Source of the DNA: Streptomyces aureus
Lineage (GTDB): Bacteria; Actinomycetota; Actinomycetes; Streptomycetales; Streptomycetaceae
Direction of reading: 5' to 3'
Length of the DNA stretch: 64,000 nt
Assembly: GCF_000725495.1 (NCBI RefSeq)
Contig: NZ_JNZD01000004.1
Coordinates: 682,001-746,000, forward strand
Shown here: positions 7,919 to 16,230 of the stretch, piece by piece
Position numbering within the stretch: position 1 is the stretch's first letter
How the letters are laid out: the number at the start of each line of letters is the position of its first letter
Translations under genes and position numbers: made by a program
Notes under the pieces: model-generated
Told to the model about the DNA's origin: nothing
The model's input: the letters and a program-made list of their open reading frames with translations, nothing else
The model's database searches: none

Positions 7919-10042
7919 ATGCACGGGGAGCCCACCGGTGTGAGGGTGGCGTCTGTGACGATCACGGAGGACACCGCGCCGGCCCCGGCGGGGGCGCCCG
8001 GACCACCGGTGCTGGACAGCCGCCGCCGCAACATCGTCTTCGCGACGATCTCGCTGGGTCTGCTGCTCGCCGCCCTGGACCAGACGATCGTCGGCACCGC
8101 GCTGCCGACGATCGTGTCGGACCTGGGCGGCGCCGCGCACATGTCCTGGGTGGTGACCGCGTATCTGCTGGCGGAGACCGTGTCCACGGTGCTCGTCGGC
8201 AAGTTCGGCGACCTGTTCGGCCGCAAGCTGGTCTTCCAGGCGTCGGCGATCATCTTCATCACGGGGTCGTTCCTGTGCGGGCTCGCCACCAACATGTCGC
8301 TGCTGATCGCCTGGCGGGGTCTGCAGGGCATCGGCGCGGGCGGTCTGATGGTGACCTCCATGGCCCTGATCGCCGATGTGATCCCGCTGCGCGAGCGGGG
8401 CAAGTACCAGGGCGCGATCGGCGCCGTCTTCGGTGTGGCGACCGTCATCGGCCCGCTGCTCGGCGGGCTGTTCACGGACCATCTGACCTGGCGCTGGGCG
8501 TTCTACGTCAACGTTCCCCTCGCGATCCTCGTGGTGATCGCGGCGGCGCGCACCATCCCCGTGGTGAAGTCGGCGACCCGGCCGGTCATCGACTATCTGG
8601 GCATCGCGCTGGTCGCGGTCGGGGCCAGCGCCCTGATCCTCGCGACCAGCTGGGGCGGCAACGAGTACGCCTGGGGATCGCCGGTCATCATCGGCCTCTT
8701 CGTCGGCGGTCTGGTCGCGCTCGGTCTGTTCTGCCTGGTGGAGACGCGCGCCGCCGAACCGATGCTGCCGATGCGGCTGTTCTCCAATCCGGTGTTCTCG
8801 GTCTGCTCGATCCTCAGCTTCATCGTGGGCTTCGCGATGCTCGGCGCGATGACGTATCTGCCGACCTATCTGCAGTACGTCGACGGGGACTCGGCCACCG
8901 TCTCCGGGGTGCGCACGCTGCCGCTGGTCATCGGGCTGCTCATCGCGTCGGTCTTCAGCGGCAACGTGGTCAGCAAGACCGGGCGGTACCGGATCTTCCC
9001 GATCGTCGGTTCCCTGGTGATGGCGGTCGGGCTCTATCTGATGTCGCGCATGGGTCCGGGCACCGGGGCGTGGCGGGAGTCCTTGTACATGTTCGTGCTC
9101 GGCACCGGGATCGGCCTGTGCATGCAGGTGCTGACGATCGCGGTGCAGAACACCGTCGAGTACACCGACCTCGGCACCGCCACGTCCGGGGTCACCTTCT
9201 TCCGTACCCTGGGCAGTTCGTTCGGCACGGCGGTCTTCGGCACGATCTACACCAACGCGCTGAAGCCCAACCTGGCCGACGGGGTCAGGGCGGCGGCGCA
9301 GACGGGTGCCGCGCCGCCCGCCGTCATCGCCCGGGCGGCGCAGAGCCCCGAGGGGCTGCACCGGCTGCCGCCGAGGGCGGCCGCGCCCATCGTCGACGCC
9401 TACGCCGACACCCTGCACACGGTCTTCCTGTGGACGGTTCCGGTGGCGGTGCTGGGTTTCGTGGTGGCGCTGTTCCTCAAGCAGGTCGAGCTGCGCGACA
9501 GCGCGCGCATGGGGTCGACGGACATGGGCGAGGGGTTCGCCTCGCCGTCCACCGCGGACTCCCGCAGGCTGCTGGAAGCCGCGGTCGGGAAGATCATCGG
9601 CACCACGGAGATGAACACCGCGCGCCGGATCGTCCTGGAGTCCGACACCCGGCTCGACGTGGCGGGGGCCTGGGCCGTGATGCAGGTGGAGCTGTTCACC
9701 CGCATGGTCGGTCACGCCAACCTGGCGCTGATCGCCGCCCGGCGCCGGATGCCGCCCGAGGTACTGGTCCCGGTCTTCGACCGCATGATCGAGGAGGGGC
9801 ATCTGACCCGGCACGGATCGCTGTTCTCGCACACGGCCGCGGGCGAGCGCGAGGCGCGGGTGATCAGCGAGGCCTGGGGCCGCTGGCTCGCCGCACGGGT
9901 GGAGCGGGATCTCGGCCGCCCGTCCGGTACGGAGCTGCGCGCGGCCGTGGACACCATCGCGAAGCGGCTGCTCGCCGAGGACCTGACGCAGGGTCTCCAG
10001 CCGAACCGGCCTCCGGAACTGACGTCGGCCGCGCCGAACTGA
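7919..10042 (+). CDS. MFS drug exporter (DHA2/EmrB-QacA type) with C-terminal MarR-like extension
   Basis: 707 aa from ATG 7919; a GTG at 7955 behind GAGGGTGG is an alternative start removing 12 residues. Residues 35-520 form about 14 membrane segments with the DHA2 motifs [20 protein letters not shown] (motif D) and [13 protein letters not shown] (motif A). Residues 545-700 are soluble and cytoplasmic and look like a winged-helix/MarR-type fold: an [20 protein letters not shown] helix, [20 protein letters not shown] as recognition helix/wing, then [12 protein letters not shown]. Such exporter-regulator fusions occur in actinomycetes; a direct sensing role is inference. The stop codon lies inside a 20-bp tandem repeat. 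The product likely exports amphipathic drugs using the proton gradient. Confidence 0.87.
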   Translation: MHGEPTGVRVASVTITEDTAPAPAGAPGPPVLDSRRRNIVFATISLGLLLAALDQTIVGTALPTIVSDLGGAAHMSWVVTAYLLAETVSTVLVGKFGDLFGRKLVFQASAIIFITGSFLCGLATNMSLLIAWRGLQGIGAGGLMVTSMALIADVIPLRERGKYQGAIGAVFGVATVIGPLLGGLFTDHLTWRWAFYVNVPLAILVVIAAARTIPVVKSATRPVIDYLGIALVAVGASALILATSWGGNEYAWGSPVIIGLFVGGLVALGLFCLVETRAAEPMLPMRLFSNPVFSVCSILSFIVGFAMLGAMTYLPTYLQYVDGDSATVSGVRTLPLVIGLLIASVFSGNVVSKTGRYRIFPIVGSLVMAVGLYLMSRMGPGTGAWRESLYMFVLGTGIGLCMQVLTIAVQNTVEYTDLGTATSGVTFFRTLGSSFGTAVFGTIYTNALKPNLADGVRAAAQTGAAPPAVIARAAQSPEGLHRLPPRAAAPIVDAYADTLHTVFLWTVPVAVLGFVVALFLKQVELRDSARMGSTDMGEGFASPSTADSRRLLEAAVGKIIGTTEMNTARRIVLESDTRLDVAGAWAVMQVELFTRMVGHANLALIAARRRMPPEVLVPVFDRMIEEGHLTRHGSLFSHTAAGEREARVISEAWGRWLAARVERDLGRPSGTELRAAVDTIAKRLLAEDLTQGLQPNRPPELTSAAPN

Positions 10043-10098
10043 CGTCGGCCGCGCCGAACTGACGTCGTCCGCGCCGCACTGACGTCCGTGGCGCCGAG
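10019..10098. repeat. 20-bp tandem repeat over the 3' end of the MFS gene
   Basis: Four consecutive 20-bp units start at 10019, 10039, 10059 and 10079 (consensus CTGACGTCGGCCGCGCCGAA). The first two are identical and the others diverge. Each unit contains TGA and the palindrome GACGTC. Unit 2 supplies the MFS stop codon. The array fills most of the 70-bp gap between two convergent genes. Confidence 0.85.
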
Positions 10099-10112
10099 CC
10101 GCCTCGGCGGGG

Positions 10113-10886
10113 TCAGCGGAGCAGCAGCTGGGCGCCGCCCACCACCGTCGCCGCGATGACCAGGCGTTCGAAGAGCAGCTGGTTGATGCGCTTCACCGCC
10201 CACTTCCCGATCAGCGCTCCCGGTACCACGAAGACGGCCAGCGCCGCGTCCAGCAGCAGCGAGCGGCCGTCGATCAGGCCGAGGCCCGCGCTGAACGGCA
10301 GCTTGGAGACGTTGACGATCAGGAAGAAGAAGGCGGACGTGCCGAGGAAGCCGAGCTTGCGGAAGCCCGCCGACAGGAGATACATCGACATGACCGGCCC
10401 GCCCGCGTTGGCGACCATCGTGGTGAAGCCGCCCAGGACACCGTAGGAACGTGCCTTGACGCGGCCCGCGCGGGTCACGACCGCGTCCGGTTCCTCGTCC
10501 TGGACGGCGGCCCGGCGGCGCCACAGCGTGATCGCGGTCATCAGCAGCAGGGTCAGACCGATCGAGGCGCGTACGACGGTGTCGCCCGCCCAGACGAGGA
10601 ACAGCGTGCCGAGGACGACACCGGCGGCGACGGCCGGGAACAGGCGCCACAGCGTGGGCCAGTGGGCGTGGCGCCGGTAGGTGGCGACGGCGAGCACGTC
10701 GCCGACGATCAGGAGGGGCAGCAGGACGCCCGTCGAGGCGCGGGCGGGCAGCACGGCGGCGAAGACCGCGAGGCTGACCGTGTTGGCGCCGCTGACGGCC
10801 GTCTTGGAGAAGCCGACGAGCAGCGCCGCGGCGGCCAGGGCGGCGAACTCCCCCGTGGATATGTGCCAGAGCGTCATCGTGTTCAT
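10113..10886 (-). CDS. TauE/SafE-family (TSUP) anion permease
   Basis: 257 aa with about eight membrane segments. The first half begins EFAALAAAALLVGFSKTAVSGANTVSLAVF, the TSUP signature with a Gly-x-Ser-Lys-Thr motif in the first helix, repeated in the second half as GFTTMVANAGGPVMSMYLL. The family moves sulfite, sulfoacetate or similar organic anions across the inner membrane; the substrate here is not deducible. The start at 10886 (MNTM) is chosen because the frame upstream is Arg/Pro-rich shadow sequence; ATG 10877 is an alternative and neither has a strong ribosome site. It is convergent with the MFS gene and 100 bp downstream of the thiolase gene on the same strand. Confidence 0.85.
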   Translation of the reverse strand: MNTMTLWHISTGEFAALAAAALLVGFSKTAVSGANTVSLAVFAAVLPARASTGVLLPLLIVGDVLAVATYRRHAHWPTLWRLFPAVAAGVVLGTLFLVWAGDTVVRASIGLTLLLMTAITLWRRRAAVQDEEPDAVVTRAGRVKARSYGVLGGFTTMVANAGGPVMSMYLLSAGFRKLGFLGTSAFFFLIVNVSKLPFSAGLGLIDGRSLLLDAALAVFVVPGALIGKWAVKRINQLLFERLVIAATVVGGAQLLLR

Positions 10887-10986
10887 GCGGGGGTCGATGC
10901 TATGCCCACGCTTCTCGTCCGGACGACGAGGGTCCCGCCGGGTGAAACTCCCTCCCGTACGGGACCCGTGGCCGAGGGCCGGAACC

Positions 10987-12174
10987 TCAGTGGCGCTCCA
11001 CCAGGACCGCGGTGCCCTGCCCCACGCCGACGCACATGGTGGCGAGGCCCCGCTCGGCACCGGTGCGGCGCATGCGGTGCAGCAGGGTGGTGAGGATGCG
11101 GGCTCCCGAGGCGCCGAGCGGATGGCCGAGGGCGATGGCGCCGCCGCTCGGGTTGACGAGGTCGGGGTCGATGCCGAGCCGGTCCACGCAGGCGAGGGCC
11201 TGGGCGGCGAACGCCTCGTTGAACTCGGCCTCCTGGAGGTCGGCGACGTTCCAGCCGGCCCGGGCGAGCGCCTTGCGGGTCGCGGGCACCGGGCCGATGC
11301 CCATGACGTCGGGATCGACGCCGGCCGAGGCCCCGGCGACATAGCGTCCGAGCGATTCGAGCCCGAGGTCGTTCAGGGCCTCCTCGCTGACGAGGAGCAG
11401 GCCGGCCGCGCCGTCGTTCATCGGTGAGGCGTTGCCCGCGGTCACCGTGCCGCCCGCGCGGAACACCGGCTTGAGACGGGCCAGCTTCTCGAGCGAGGTG
11501 TCCTCCCGCACGCATTCGTCGCTGTCGACGATCACGCCGTCGGGGCGCTCGACGGGCAGGAGTTCGGCGTCGAACCACCCTTTCTTGCGGGCGTCCGCCG
11601 CACGCAGGTGGCTGCGCAGGGCGAACTCGTCCTGCCGCTCGCGCGAGACGCCGTACCGTCCGGCGACCTCCTCGGCGGTCTCCCCCATGGACAGGACGCC
11701 GTGCAGGTCCTTCATCGCCGGGTTGACCAGGCGCCAGCCGAGCCGGGTGTCGACGGTCTCGATGCGGTGGGGCAGCGCCTCGTCGGGGCGGGGCAGCACG
11801 AAGGGGGCCCGGCTCATCGACTCGGAGCCGCCGGCGATCACGATGTCGGCCTCGCCCGAGCCGATCGCGCGGGCCGCGGTGGTGACGGCTTCGAGGCCGG
11901 AGGCGCAGAGCCGGTTGACGGTGGCGCCGGGCACGCTGTCGGGCAGTCCGGCGAGCAGTGCGGCCATCCGGGCGATGTTGCGGTTGTCCTCGCCGGCCTG
12001 GTTGGCCGCGCCCCAGTAGACGTCGTCGACGCGGGCCGGATCCAGCGTCGGCACCTCGGCGACCAGGGCGCGGACGACACCGGCGGCGAGATCGTCGGGC
12101 CGTACGCTGGACAGGGCACCGCGCAGCTTGCCGATGGGCGTGCGGCGGGCGGCCGCGAAGTGGACGGGACGCAC
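10987..12174 (-). CDS. Thiolase (acetyl-CoA C-acyltransferase)
   Basis: 395 aa from GTG 12174, chosen because AGGAG sits seven bases upstream; a GTG at 12195 would add seven residues across that ribosome site. All thiolase active-site elements are present: nucleophile Cys about residue 90 in NRLCASGLEA, the EFNEAFAAQ motif, His in GGAIALGHPLGASGARI, and the second Cys in CVGVGQG near the end. The family performs reversible thiolytic cleavage of 3-oxoacyl-CoA. The N-terminal AARRTPIGK and substrate loop resemble 3-oxoadipyl-CoA/acetoacetyl-CoA thiolases, so it might complete the 3-oxoadipate route fed by the hydroxyquinol genes 7 kb away; that link is inference. A palindrome upstream may be the operator. 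Confidence 0.9.
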   Translation of the reverse strand: MRPVHFAAARRTPIGKLRGALSSVRPDDLAAGVVRALVAEVPTLDPARVDDVYWGAANQAGEDNRNIARMAALLAGLPDSVPGATVNRLCASGLEAVTTAARAIGSGEADIVIAGGSESMSRAPFVLPRPDEALPHRIETVDTRLGWRLVNPAMKDLHGVLSMGETAEEVAGRYGVSRERQDEFALRSHLRAADARKKGWFDAELLPVERPDGVIVDSDECVREDTSLEKLARLKPVFRAGGTVTAGNASPMNDGAAGLLLVSEEALNDLGLESLGRYVAGASAGVDPDVMGIGPVPATRKALARAGWNVADLQEAEFNEAFAAQALACVDRLGIDPDLVNPSGGAIALGHPLGASGARILTTLLHRMRRTGAERGLATMCVGVGQGTAVLVERH

Positions 12175-12495
12175 GACAGGACTCCTGACGGACACCGGCG
12201 CTCGGGCACCGGACGTGACGAGGGCAAACCGGTGCCATGTTAATTAGCACCGCTAGTTTTGGACTATATCCGCGCCCCGGCCCCCTGGGAAGATCCCCCT
12301 CGCCCCCGGTATCCGCCCATCCGCCCCGAACACCCGGACCCGTACGGGATCGCGCGCCGCCGTGGCCGGGGGAACGGTGGCCGGAGATCGACGGCCCCCC
12401 GCTGCCCCCCGACCGCGGATGGCAGACTGCTCGCGCACCCCCGCCGAACCCGGGCCGACGGGGTGAACAGGACCGGCGGAGCGGGGAGTTGTCGT
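12175..12495. other. Divergent promoter region, thiolase and DUF574 genes
   Basis: No gene is supportable here. The left 90 bases contain an unusually AT-rich patch (12238-12272) with an inverted repeat. The right 200 bases are GC-rich without clear signals apart from the GGGGAG ribosome site of the methyltransferase gene. Confidence 0.5.
12242..12258. promoter_or_regulatory. Inverted-repeat operator candidate upstream of the thiolase gene
   Basis: AATTAGCACCGCTAGTT has the inverted arms AAnTAGC/GCTAnTT, typical in shape for a TetR- or GntR-class site, 68 bp upstream of the thiolase start within the AT-rich patch expected to hold its promoter. No adjacent regulator gene exists. Confidence 0.4.
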
Positions 12496-13311
12496 ATGAC
12501 GGGGACGGGGTCCACCGCGGACGGGATCGACACCACCCGGCCGCATCCGGCACGGGTGTACGACTGGTATCTGGGCGGCAAGGACAACTACCCGGTCGAC
12601 GAGCGGCTGGGACAGCAGATCACCGCGCGCGATCCCGGGGCCAAGCGGGCCGCGCGCAGCAACCGCTGGTTCATGCAGCGGGCCACCCGCCATCTGGTCC
12701 GCACGGCGGGAATCCGCCAGTTCCTGGACATCGGCACCGGCATCCCCACCGAGCCCAACCTGCACCAGATAGCGCAGGGCACCGCCCCCGCGGCGCGGGT
12801 GGTCTACGTCGACAACGACCCGATCGTCCTCGCCCACGCCGAGGCGCTGCTGCGCGGTACGGTCGAAGGCAGGACGGAGTACGTCCAGGCGGACGTGCGC
12901 GAGCCGGGCAAGATCCTCGACGAGGCCGCGCGGGTGCTCGACCTCGGCCGTCCCGTGGCGCTGTCGCTGATCGCGCTGATGCACTTCGTCGCCGACGAGG
13001 ACGGCGCGTACGAGCTGGTCGGGACCCTGGTCGACGCGCTGGCGCCGGGCAGCTTCCTGTCGCTGTCGGCGATGACCGCCGATTTCGAGCCGGAGGAGGT
13101 CCGGCAGGGCATCGAGGCGTACGCGCGCGGCGGTGTGACCCTGGTGGGCCGCTCGCACGCCGGGGTGAGCCGCTTCTTCGAGGGGCTCGACCTGGTCGAG
13201 CCGGGTGTCGTCTCCGTCAAGGACTGGCGTCCCGAACTCGCCGAGGGCGAGCACCCGATCGGCGACGAGCCGGTGTCCCTGTACGGCGCGGTCGGCCGGA
13301 AGGGGCGGTAG
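12496..13311 (+). CDS. SAM-dependent methyltransferase, DUF574 family
   Basis: 271 aa from ATG 12496 behind GGGGAG. The DUF574 (PF04672) pattern is clear: HPARVYDWYLGGKDNYPVD near the N-terminus, FMQRATRHL, then the class I methyltransferase motif QFLDIGTGIPTEPNLHQIAQ, VVYVDNDPIVLAHAEALL (motif II acidic residue binding the SAM ribose) and ALSLIALMHFVADED. The family is expanded in Streptomyces, often more than ten paralogues, without a settled substrate. Hairpins follow the stop codon and the next gene begins after 143 bases, so the gene is probably monocistronic. Confidence 0.9.
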   Translation: MTGTGSTADGIDTTRPHPARVYDWYLGGKDNYPVDERLGQQITARDPGAKRAARSNRWFMQRATRHLVRTAGIRQFLDIGTGIPTEPNLHQIAQGTAPAARVVYVDNDPIVLAHAEALLRGTVEGRTEYVQADVREPGKILDEAARVLDLGRPVALSLIALMHFVADEDGAYELVGTLVDALAPGSFLSLSAMTADFEPEEVRQGIEAYARGGVTLVGRSHAGVSRFFEGLDLVEPGVVSVKDWRPELAEGEHPIGDEPVSLYGAVGRKGR

Positions 13312-13348
13312 CACCCCAGGGGGCGCCGCTACCGGGTCCTTGGACCCG
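13306..13348 (+). terminator. Two small hairpins after the DUF574 gene
   Basis: CGGTAGC/GCTACCG (13306-13312 with 13328-13334) is followed by CGGGTC-CTTG-GACCCG (13333-13348). The first overlaps the stop codon. Confidence 0.45.
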
Positions 13349-13454
13349 TCGGCCGGGACGGTCCGGCCCCGGGCCGGGGACGGTCGGCCCCTGCCCCCGC
13401 GGGCGCCGGGACGGGACGCTGGAAAGCCGTCCGAGCAGGAAGCGAGATGACGAG

Positions 13455-14195
13455 ATGACCCTCATCGTCGGGCAGGTGATGACCAGCGAGGTCGTCGGGG
13501 CGCACCGGAGGATGTCCTTCAAGGACGTGGCGCGGCTGCTCGCCCGCTACCGGATCAGCGGGCTGCCGGTCGTGGACGACGACGACAAGGTCGTGGGCGT
13601 GATCTCGGAGACCGACCTCCTGCGCCGGCAGGCGGCCGGATCCGGCCGCGGCCCCCGGGCGCGGCGCCTGCTGCCGTCGCTGCGCCGCGGCGGCGCGGGG
13701 CGCCGCGCGGAGCGCGGCGGGGCCGGGCCCGGCCGGCCCACGACCGCGGAACAGCTGATGTCCTCGCCCGCCGTCACCGTGCATCCCGAACTGCGCGTGG
13801 CCGATGCCGCCCGGGTCATGGAGCGCCACGGCGTCGAGCGGCTCCCCGTGGTGGACGAGGAGGACCGGCTGATCGGGATCGCGACCCGCAGCGATCTGCT
13901 CCGGGTGTTCCTGCGGACGGACGAGGAGATCCGCCGGGAGGTCGAGGACGAGGTGATGGGGCGGGCGCTGTCGCTGCCCCCTCACACGGTGATCGTCTCG
14001 GTCGGCGACGGGGTGGTGACGCTGGAGGGACGGCTGGAGCACCGCAGCCGGATCCCGGAGGCCATCCGGCTGACCTGGCGGGTCGACGGCGTGGTGGGGG
14101 TCATGAGCGGTCTCACCTACCGGGTCGACGACACGCGTCCCGCCGAGCGGCACCCCTCGCACAGGATCGACCACCAGTGGCTCCCCGAACGCTGA
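13455..14195 (+). CDS. CBS-pair plus BON domain protein
   Basis: 246 aa. CBS motif 1 (residues 5-60) contains VGQVMTSEVVGAHRRMSFKD and ISGLPVVDDDDKVVGVISETDLL. A basic, Arg/Gly-rich linker of about 40 residues follows. CBS motif 2 (about 98-155) contains MSSPAVTVHPELRVADAARV and VERLPVVDEEDRLIGIATRS. The C-terminal BON domain (about 165-225) has VSVGDGVVTLEGRL and GVVGVMSGLTYRVDD. CBS pairs bind adenylates and BON domains bind membranes or lipids, so a role as an energy-linked stress protein is likely. The stop TGA falls in the first unit of a 36-bp tandem repeat and arises where later units read CGA, so the 3' end may have been shortened by one point change. Confidence 0.88.
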   Translation: MTLIVGQVMTSEVVGAHRRMSFKDVARLLARYRISGLPVVDDDDKVVGVISETDLLRRQAAGSGRGPRARRLLPSLRRGGAGRRAERGGAGPGRPTTAEQLMSSPAVTVHPELRVADAARVMERHGVERLPVVDEEDRLIGIATRSDLLRVFLRTDEEIRREVEDEVMGRALSLPPHTVIVSVGDGVVTLEGRLEHRSRIPEAIRLTWRVDGVVGVMSGLTYRVDDTRPAERHPSHRIDHQWLPER

Positions 14196-14330
14196 GCGGG
14201 GCGGGTCCCCCGGTGGCTGCCCGAACGCCGAGCGGAGCGTGTCCTCCGGCGGCTGTCGGAACGCCGAGCGGCGGGGATCCCCCGACGGCTCCGCGAACGC
14301 CGAGCGGCACGGATCCCCCGGCGGGTTCGC
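14187..14330. repeat. 36-bp tandem repeat, four units, overlapping the CBS-BON gene end
   Basis: Units start exactly 36 bp apart at 14187, 14223, 14259 and 14295, each opening GAACGC(T/C)GAGCGG. As 36 is twelve codons, the array stays in the frame of the CBS-BON gene; after its TGA the frame reads on through the other units. There are no spacers, so it is not a CRISPR. Confidence 0.85.
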
Positions 14331-14469
14331 GGACACCTCCTGAACCTTTCGCTCACGTTCTTCCCTTCCGCCCCCGAAGCCGTCGCCGCATTCCGTACAG
14401 GTGCCCGACCACGGACGCGGGCGGTCGGGCATCATGGCTTCGTCGGGCGGCACGTGGAGGGGATCTCGA

Positions 14470-16206
14470 ATGGACCGGAGCGCACACCATCCGGAGGAGC
14501 CGACGGCCCCGCAGTTCCGGCTGGACGCCCTGCTGGAGGACCTCCAGGAGCAGGTGCAGCGTGTGCGCGGCACCCAGAACCGGGTGCACACCCTTCTCGA
14601 GGCGGTCCTCGCGATCGGCAGCGACCTGGACCTCGACGTGGTGCTGCGGCAGATCGTGGAGTCCGCGGTGCAGCTCGTGGACTGCCGTTACGGAGCGCTC
14701 GGCGTCCTCGGCGACGAGGGCGGCATCAAGCAGTTCATCACTGTCGGCATCGACGAGGAGACCATCGCCCGCATCGGGCACTACCCTCGGGGCGAGGGCA
14801 TCCTCGGCCTGCTCATCAAGGAGCCGCACGCCCTGCGGCTGCCGGTTCTGAGCGACCACCCGGACTCCGTCGGCTTCCCGCCCGGGCACCCACCGATGAC
14901 CACGTTCCTCGGCACCCCCGTACAGGTCCGGGACAAGATCTTCGGCAATCTGTACCTCACGGAGAAGCACGGCGGGGCCGAGTTCGACGCCGAGGACGAG
15001 GCGGTGCTGCGCACGCTCGGCGCGGCGGCCGGTGTGGCCATCGACAACGCCCGGCTGTACGACGACGCCCGCCGCCGTGAGCGCCGGCTGGCCGCGAGCA
15101 GCGACCTGACCCGCACCCTGCTGTCGGGCGCCGACCCGGCCGACGTCCTGCACGCGTTCACGGCGACCGTCCGGGAGCTGTCGGACGCGGACCTCGTCAC
15201 GCTGGCGCTGCCGCTGACGGGGACCACGGACCTGGTCATCGAGTCCGCCGAAGGACTCGACGCCGACCGGGTGCGCGGGCTGACCCTGCCGGACGGGACG
15301 AGTCTGGCGGCCAAGGTGTACGCCTCCGGCGAGCGGATCGTCAGCCCCTCGCTGAGCCAGGACCCGCGCACCGGGACGGGCAGCGCCTCGGTCCTCGACC
15401 TCGGTCCCGCCTTCGTGATCCCGCTCGGCACCCCGGAGCGGGTGCGGGGCGTGCTCCAGGTCGCCAACCGCCAGGGCGGCCCCGCGTTCCCGGACGCCAC
15501 CGTCGACATGATCGCCGGGTTCGCCGGCCATGCCGCGCTGGCCCTGGAGATCGCCGAGCACCGCAGGGACGCGGAACAGCTGCTCGTCCTCAACGACCGC
15601 GACCGCATCGCGCGCGACCTGCACGACCTGGCCATCCAGCGGCTCTTCGCGGGCGGTCTCAGTCTCCAGTCGGTCCTCAACCGCCTCTCCGACCGGCCCG
15701 ACGTGGCCGAGCGCGTCCAGAGGGTGGTGGACGACCTCGACGACACGATCAAGGTCGTCCGGTCGACGATCTACGCCCTGCGGGAGAGCGACCGCTCGGA
15801 GGCCGGCGCCGGTCTGCGCGCCCGGCTCGTCACCGAGGTGGCCCGCGCGGCCGAGACGCTCGGCTTCGCCCCGTCCCTGCGCATGAGCGGGCTGCTGGAC
15901 ACCGACGTGTCCGACGAGCAGCGGGAGCACGTGGTCGCGGTGCTGCGCGAGGCCCTGTCCAACACGGCCCGGCACGCCCGGGCCACCGCCGTGGACGTCA
16001 CCGCCGAGGCCACCGCCACCACCCTGCGGCTGCGGGTGGCGGACAACGGCCGCGGCATGGGCCCCGACGTCACCCGCCGCAGCGGACTCGGCAACATCGG
16101 CACCCGTGCCGAACACCTGGGCGGCAGCTGCTCCCTGACGTCCAACGAGCCGAGCGGCACCGTCCTGGAGTGGACGGTGCCGCTGCATCACGACGACGAG
16201 GCCTGA
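14470..16206 (+). CDS. Two-GAF sensor histidine kinase, DevS/DosT-like
   Basis: 578 aa from ATG 14470 behind GGAGGGG. GAF-A spans about 35-200 and contains FPPGHPPMTTFLGTPVQVRD; in mycobacterial DevS/DosT the His of the matching HHPPM segment binds heme, and it is conserved here at about residue 141, so gas or redox sensing is possible. GAF-B spans about 220-370. The HisKA_3 dimerisation domain has NDRDRIARDLHDLAIQRLFA with the phosphoacceptor His near 384. HATPase_c shows EALSNTARHA and VADNGRGMGPD. No transmembrane segment is present, so it is cytoplasmic. No response regulator gene is adjacent, making it an orphan kinase. It probably tunes dormancy or hypoxia responses as DevS does; this is inference. 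Confidence 0.9.
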   Translation: MDRSAHHPEEPTAPQFRLDALLEDLQEQVQRVRGTQNRVHTLLEAVLAIGSDLDLDVVLRQIVESAVQLVDCRYGALGVLGDEGGIKQFITVGIDEETIARIGHYPRGEGILGLLIKEPHALRLPVLSDHPDSVGFPPGHPPMTTFLGTPVQVRDKIFGNLYLTEKHGGAEFDAEDEAVLRTLGAAAGVAIDNARLYDDARRRERRLAASSDLTRTLLSGADPADVLHAFTATVRELSDADLVTLALPLTGTTDLVIESAEGLDADRVRGLTLPDGTSLAAKVYASGERIVSPSLSQDPRTGTGSASVLDLGPAFVIPLGTPERVRGVLQVANRQGGPAFPDATVDMIAGFAGHAALALEIAEHRRDAEQLLVLNDRDRIARDLHDLAIQRLFAGGLSLQSVLNRLSDRPDVAERVQRVVDDLDDTIKVVRSTIYALRESDRSEAGAGLRARLVTEVARAAETLGFAPSLRMSGLLDTDVSDEQREHVVAVLREALSNTARHARATAVDVTAEATATTLRLRVADNGRGMGPDVTRRSGLGNIGTRAEHLGGSCSLTSNEPSGTVLEWTVPLHHDDEA

Positions 16207-16230
16207 CCCCGCGCCCCGGGACGGGGTCAG
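16203..16230. terminator. Bidirectional hairpin spanning both stop codons
   Basis: The 9-bp arms CTGACCCCG (16203-16211) and CGGGGTCAG (16222-16230) include the TGA of the kinase gene and, on the other strand, the TGA of the ABC gene. Confidence 0.6.

Noticed and set aside
14187..14330. 36-bp repeats considered as CRISPR
   Set aside because: Units are contiguous without unique spacers, they diverge from each other, and no cas gene is present.
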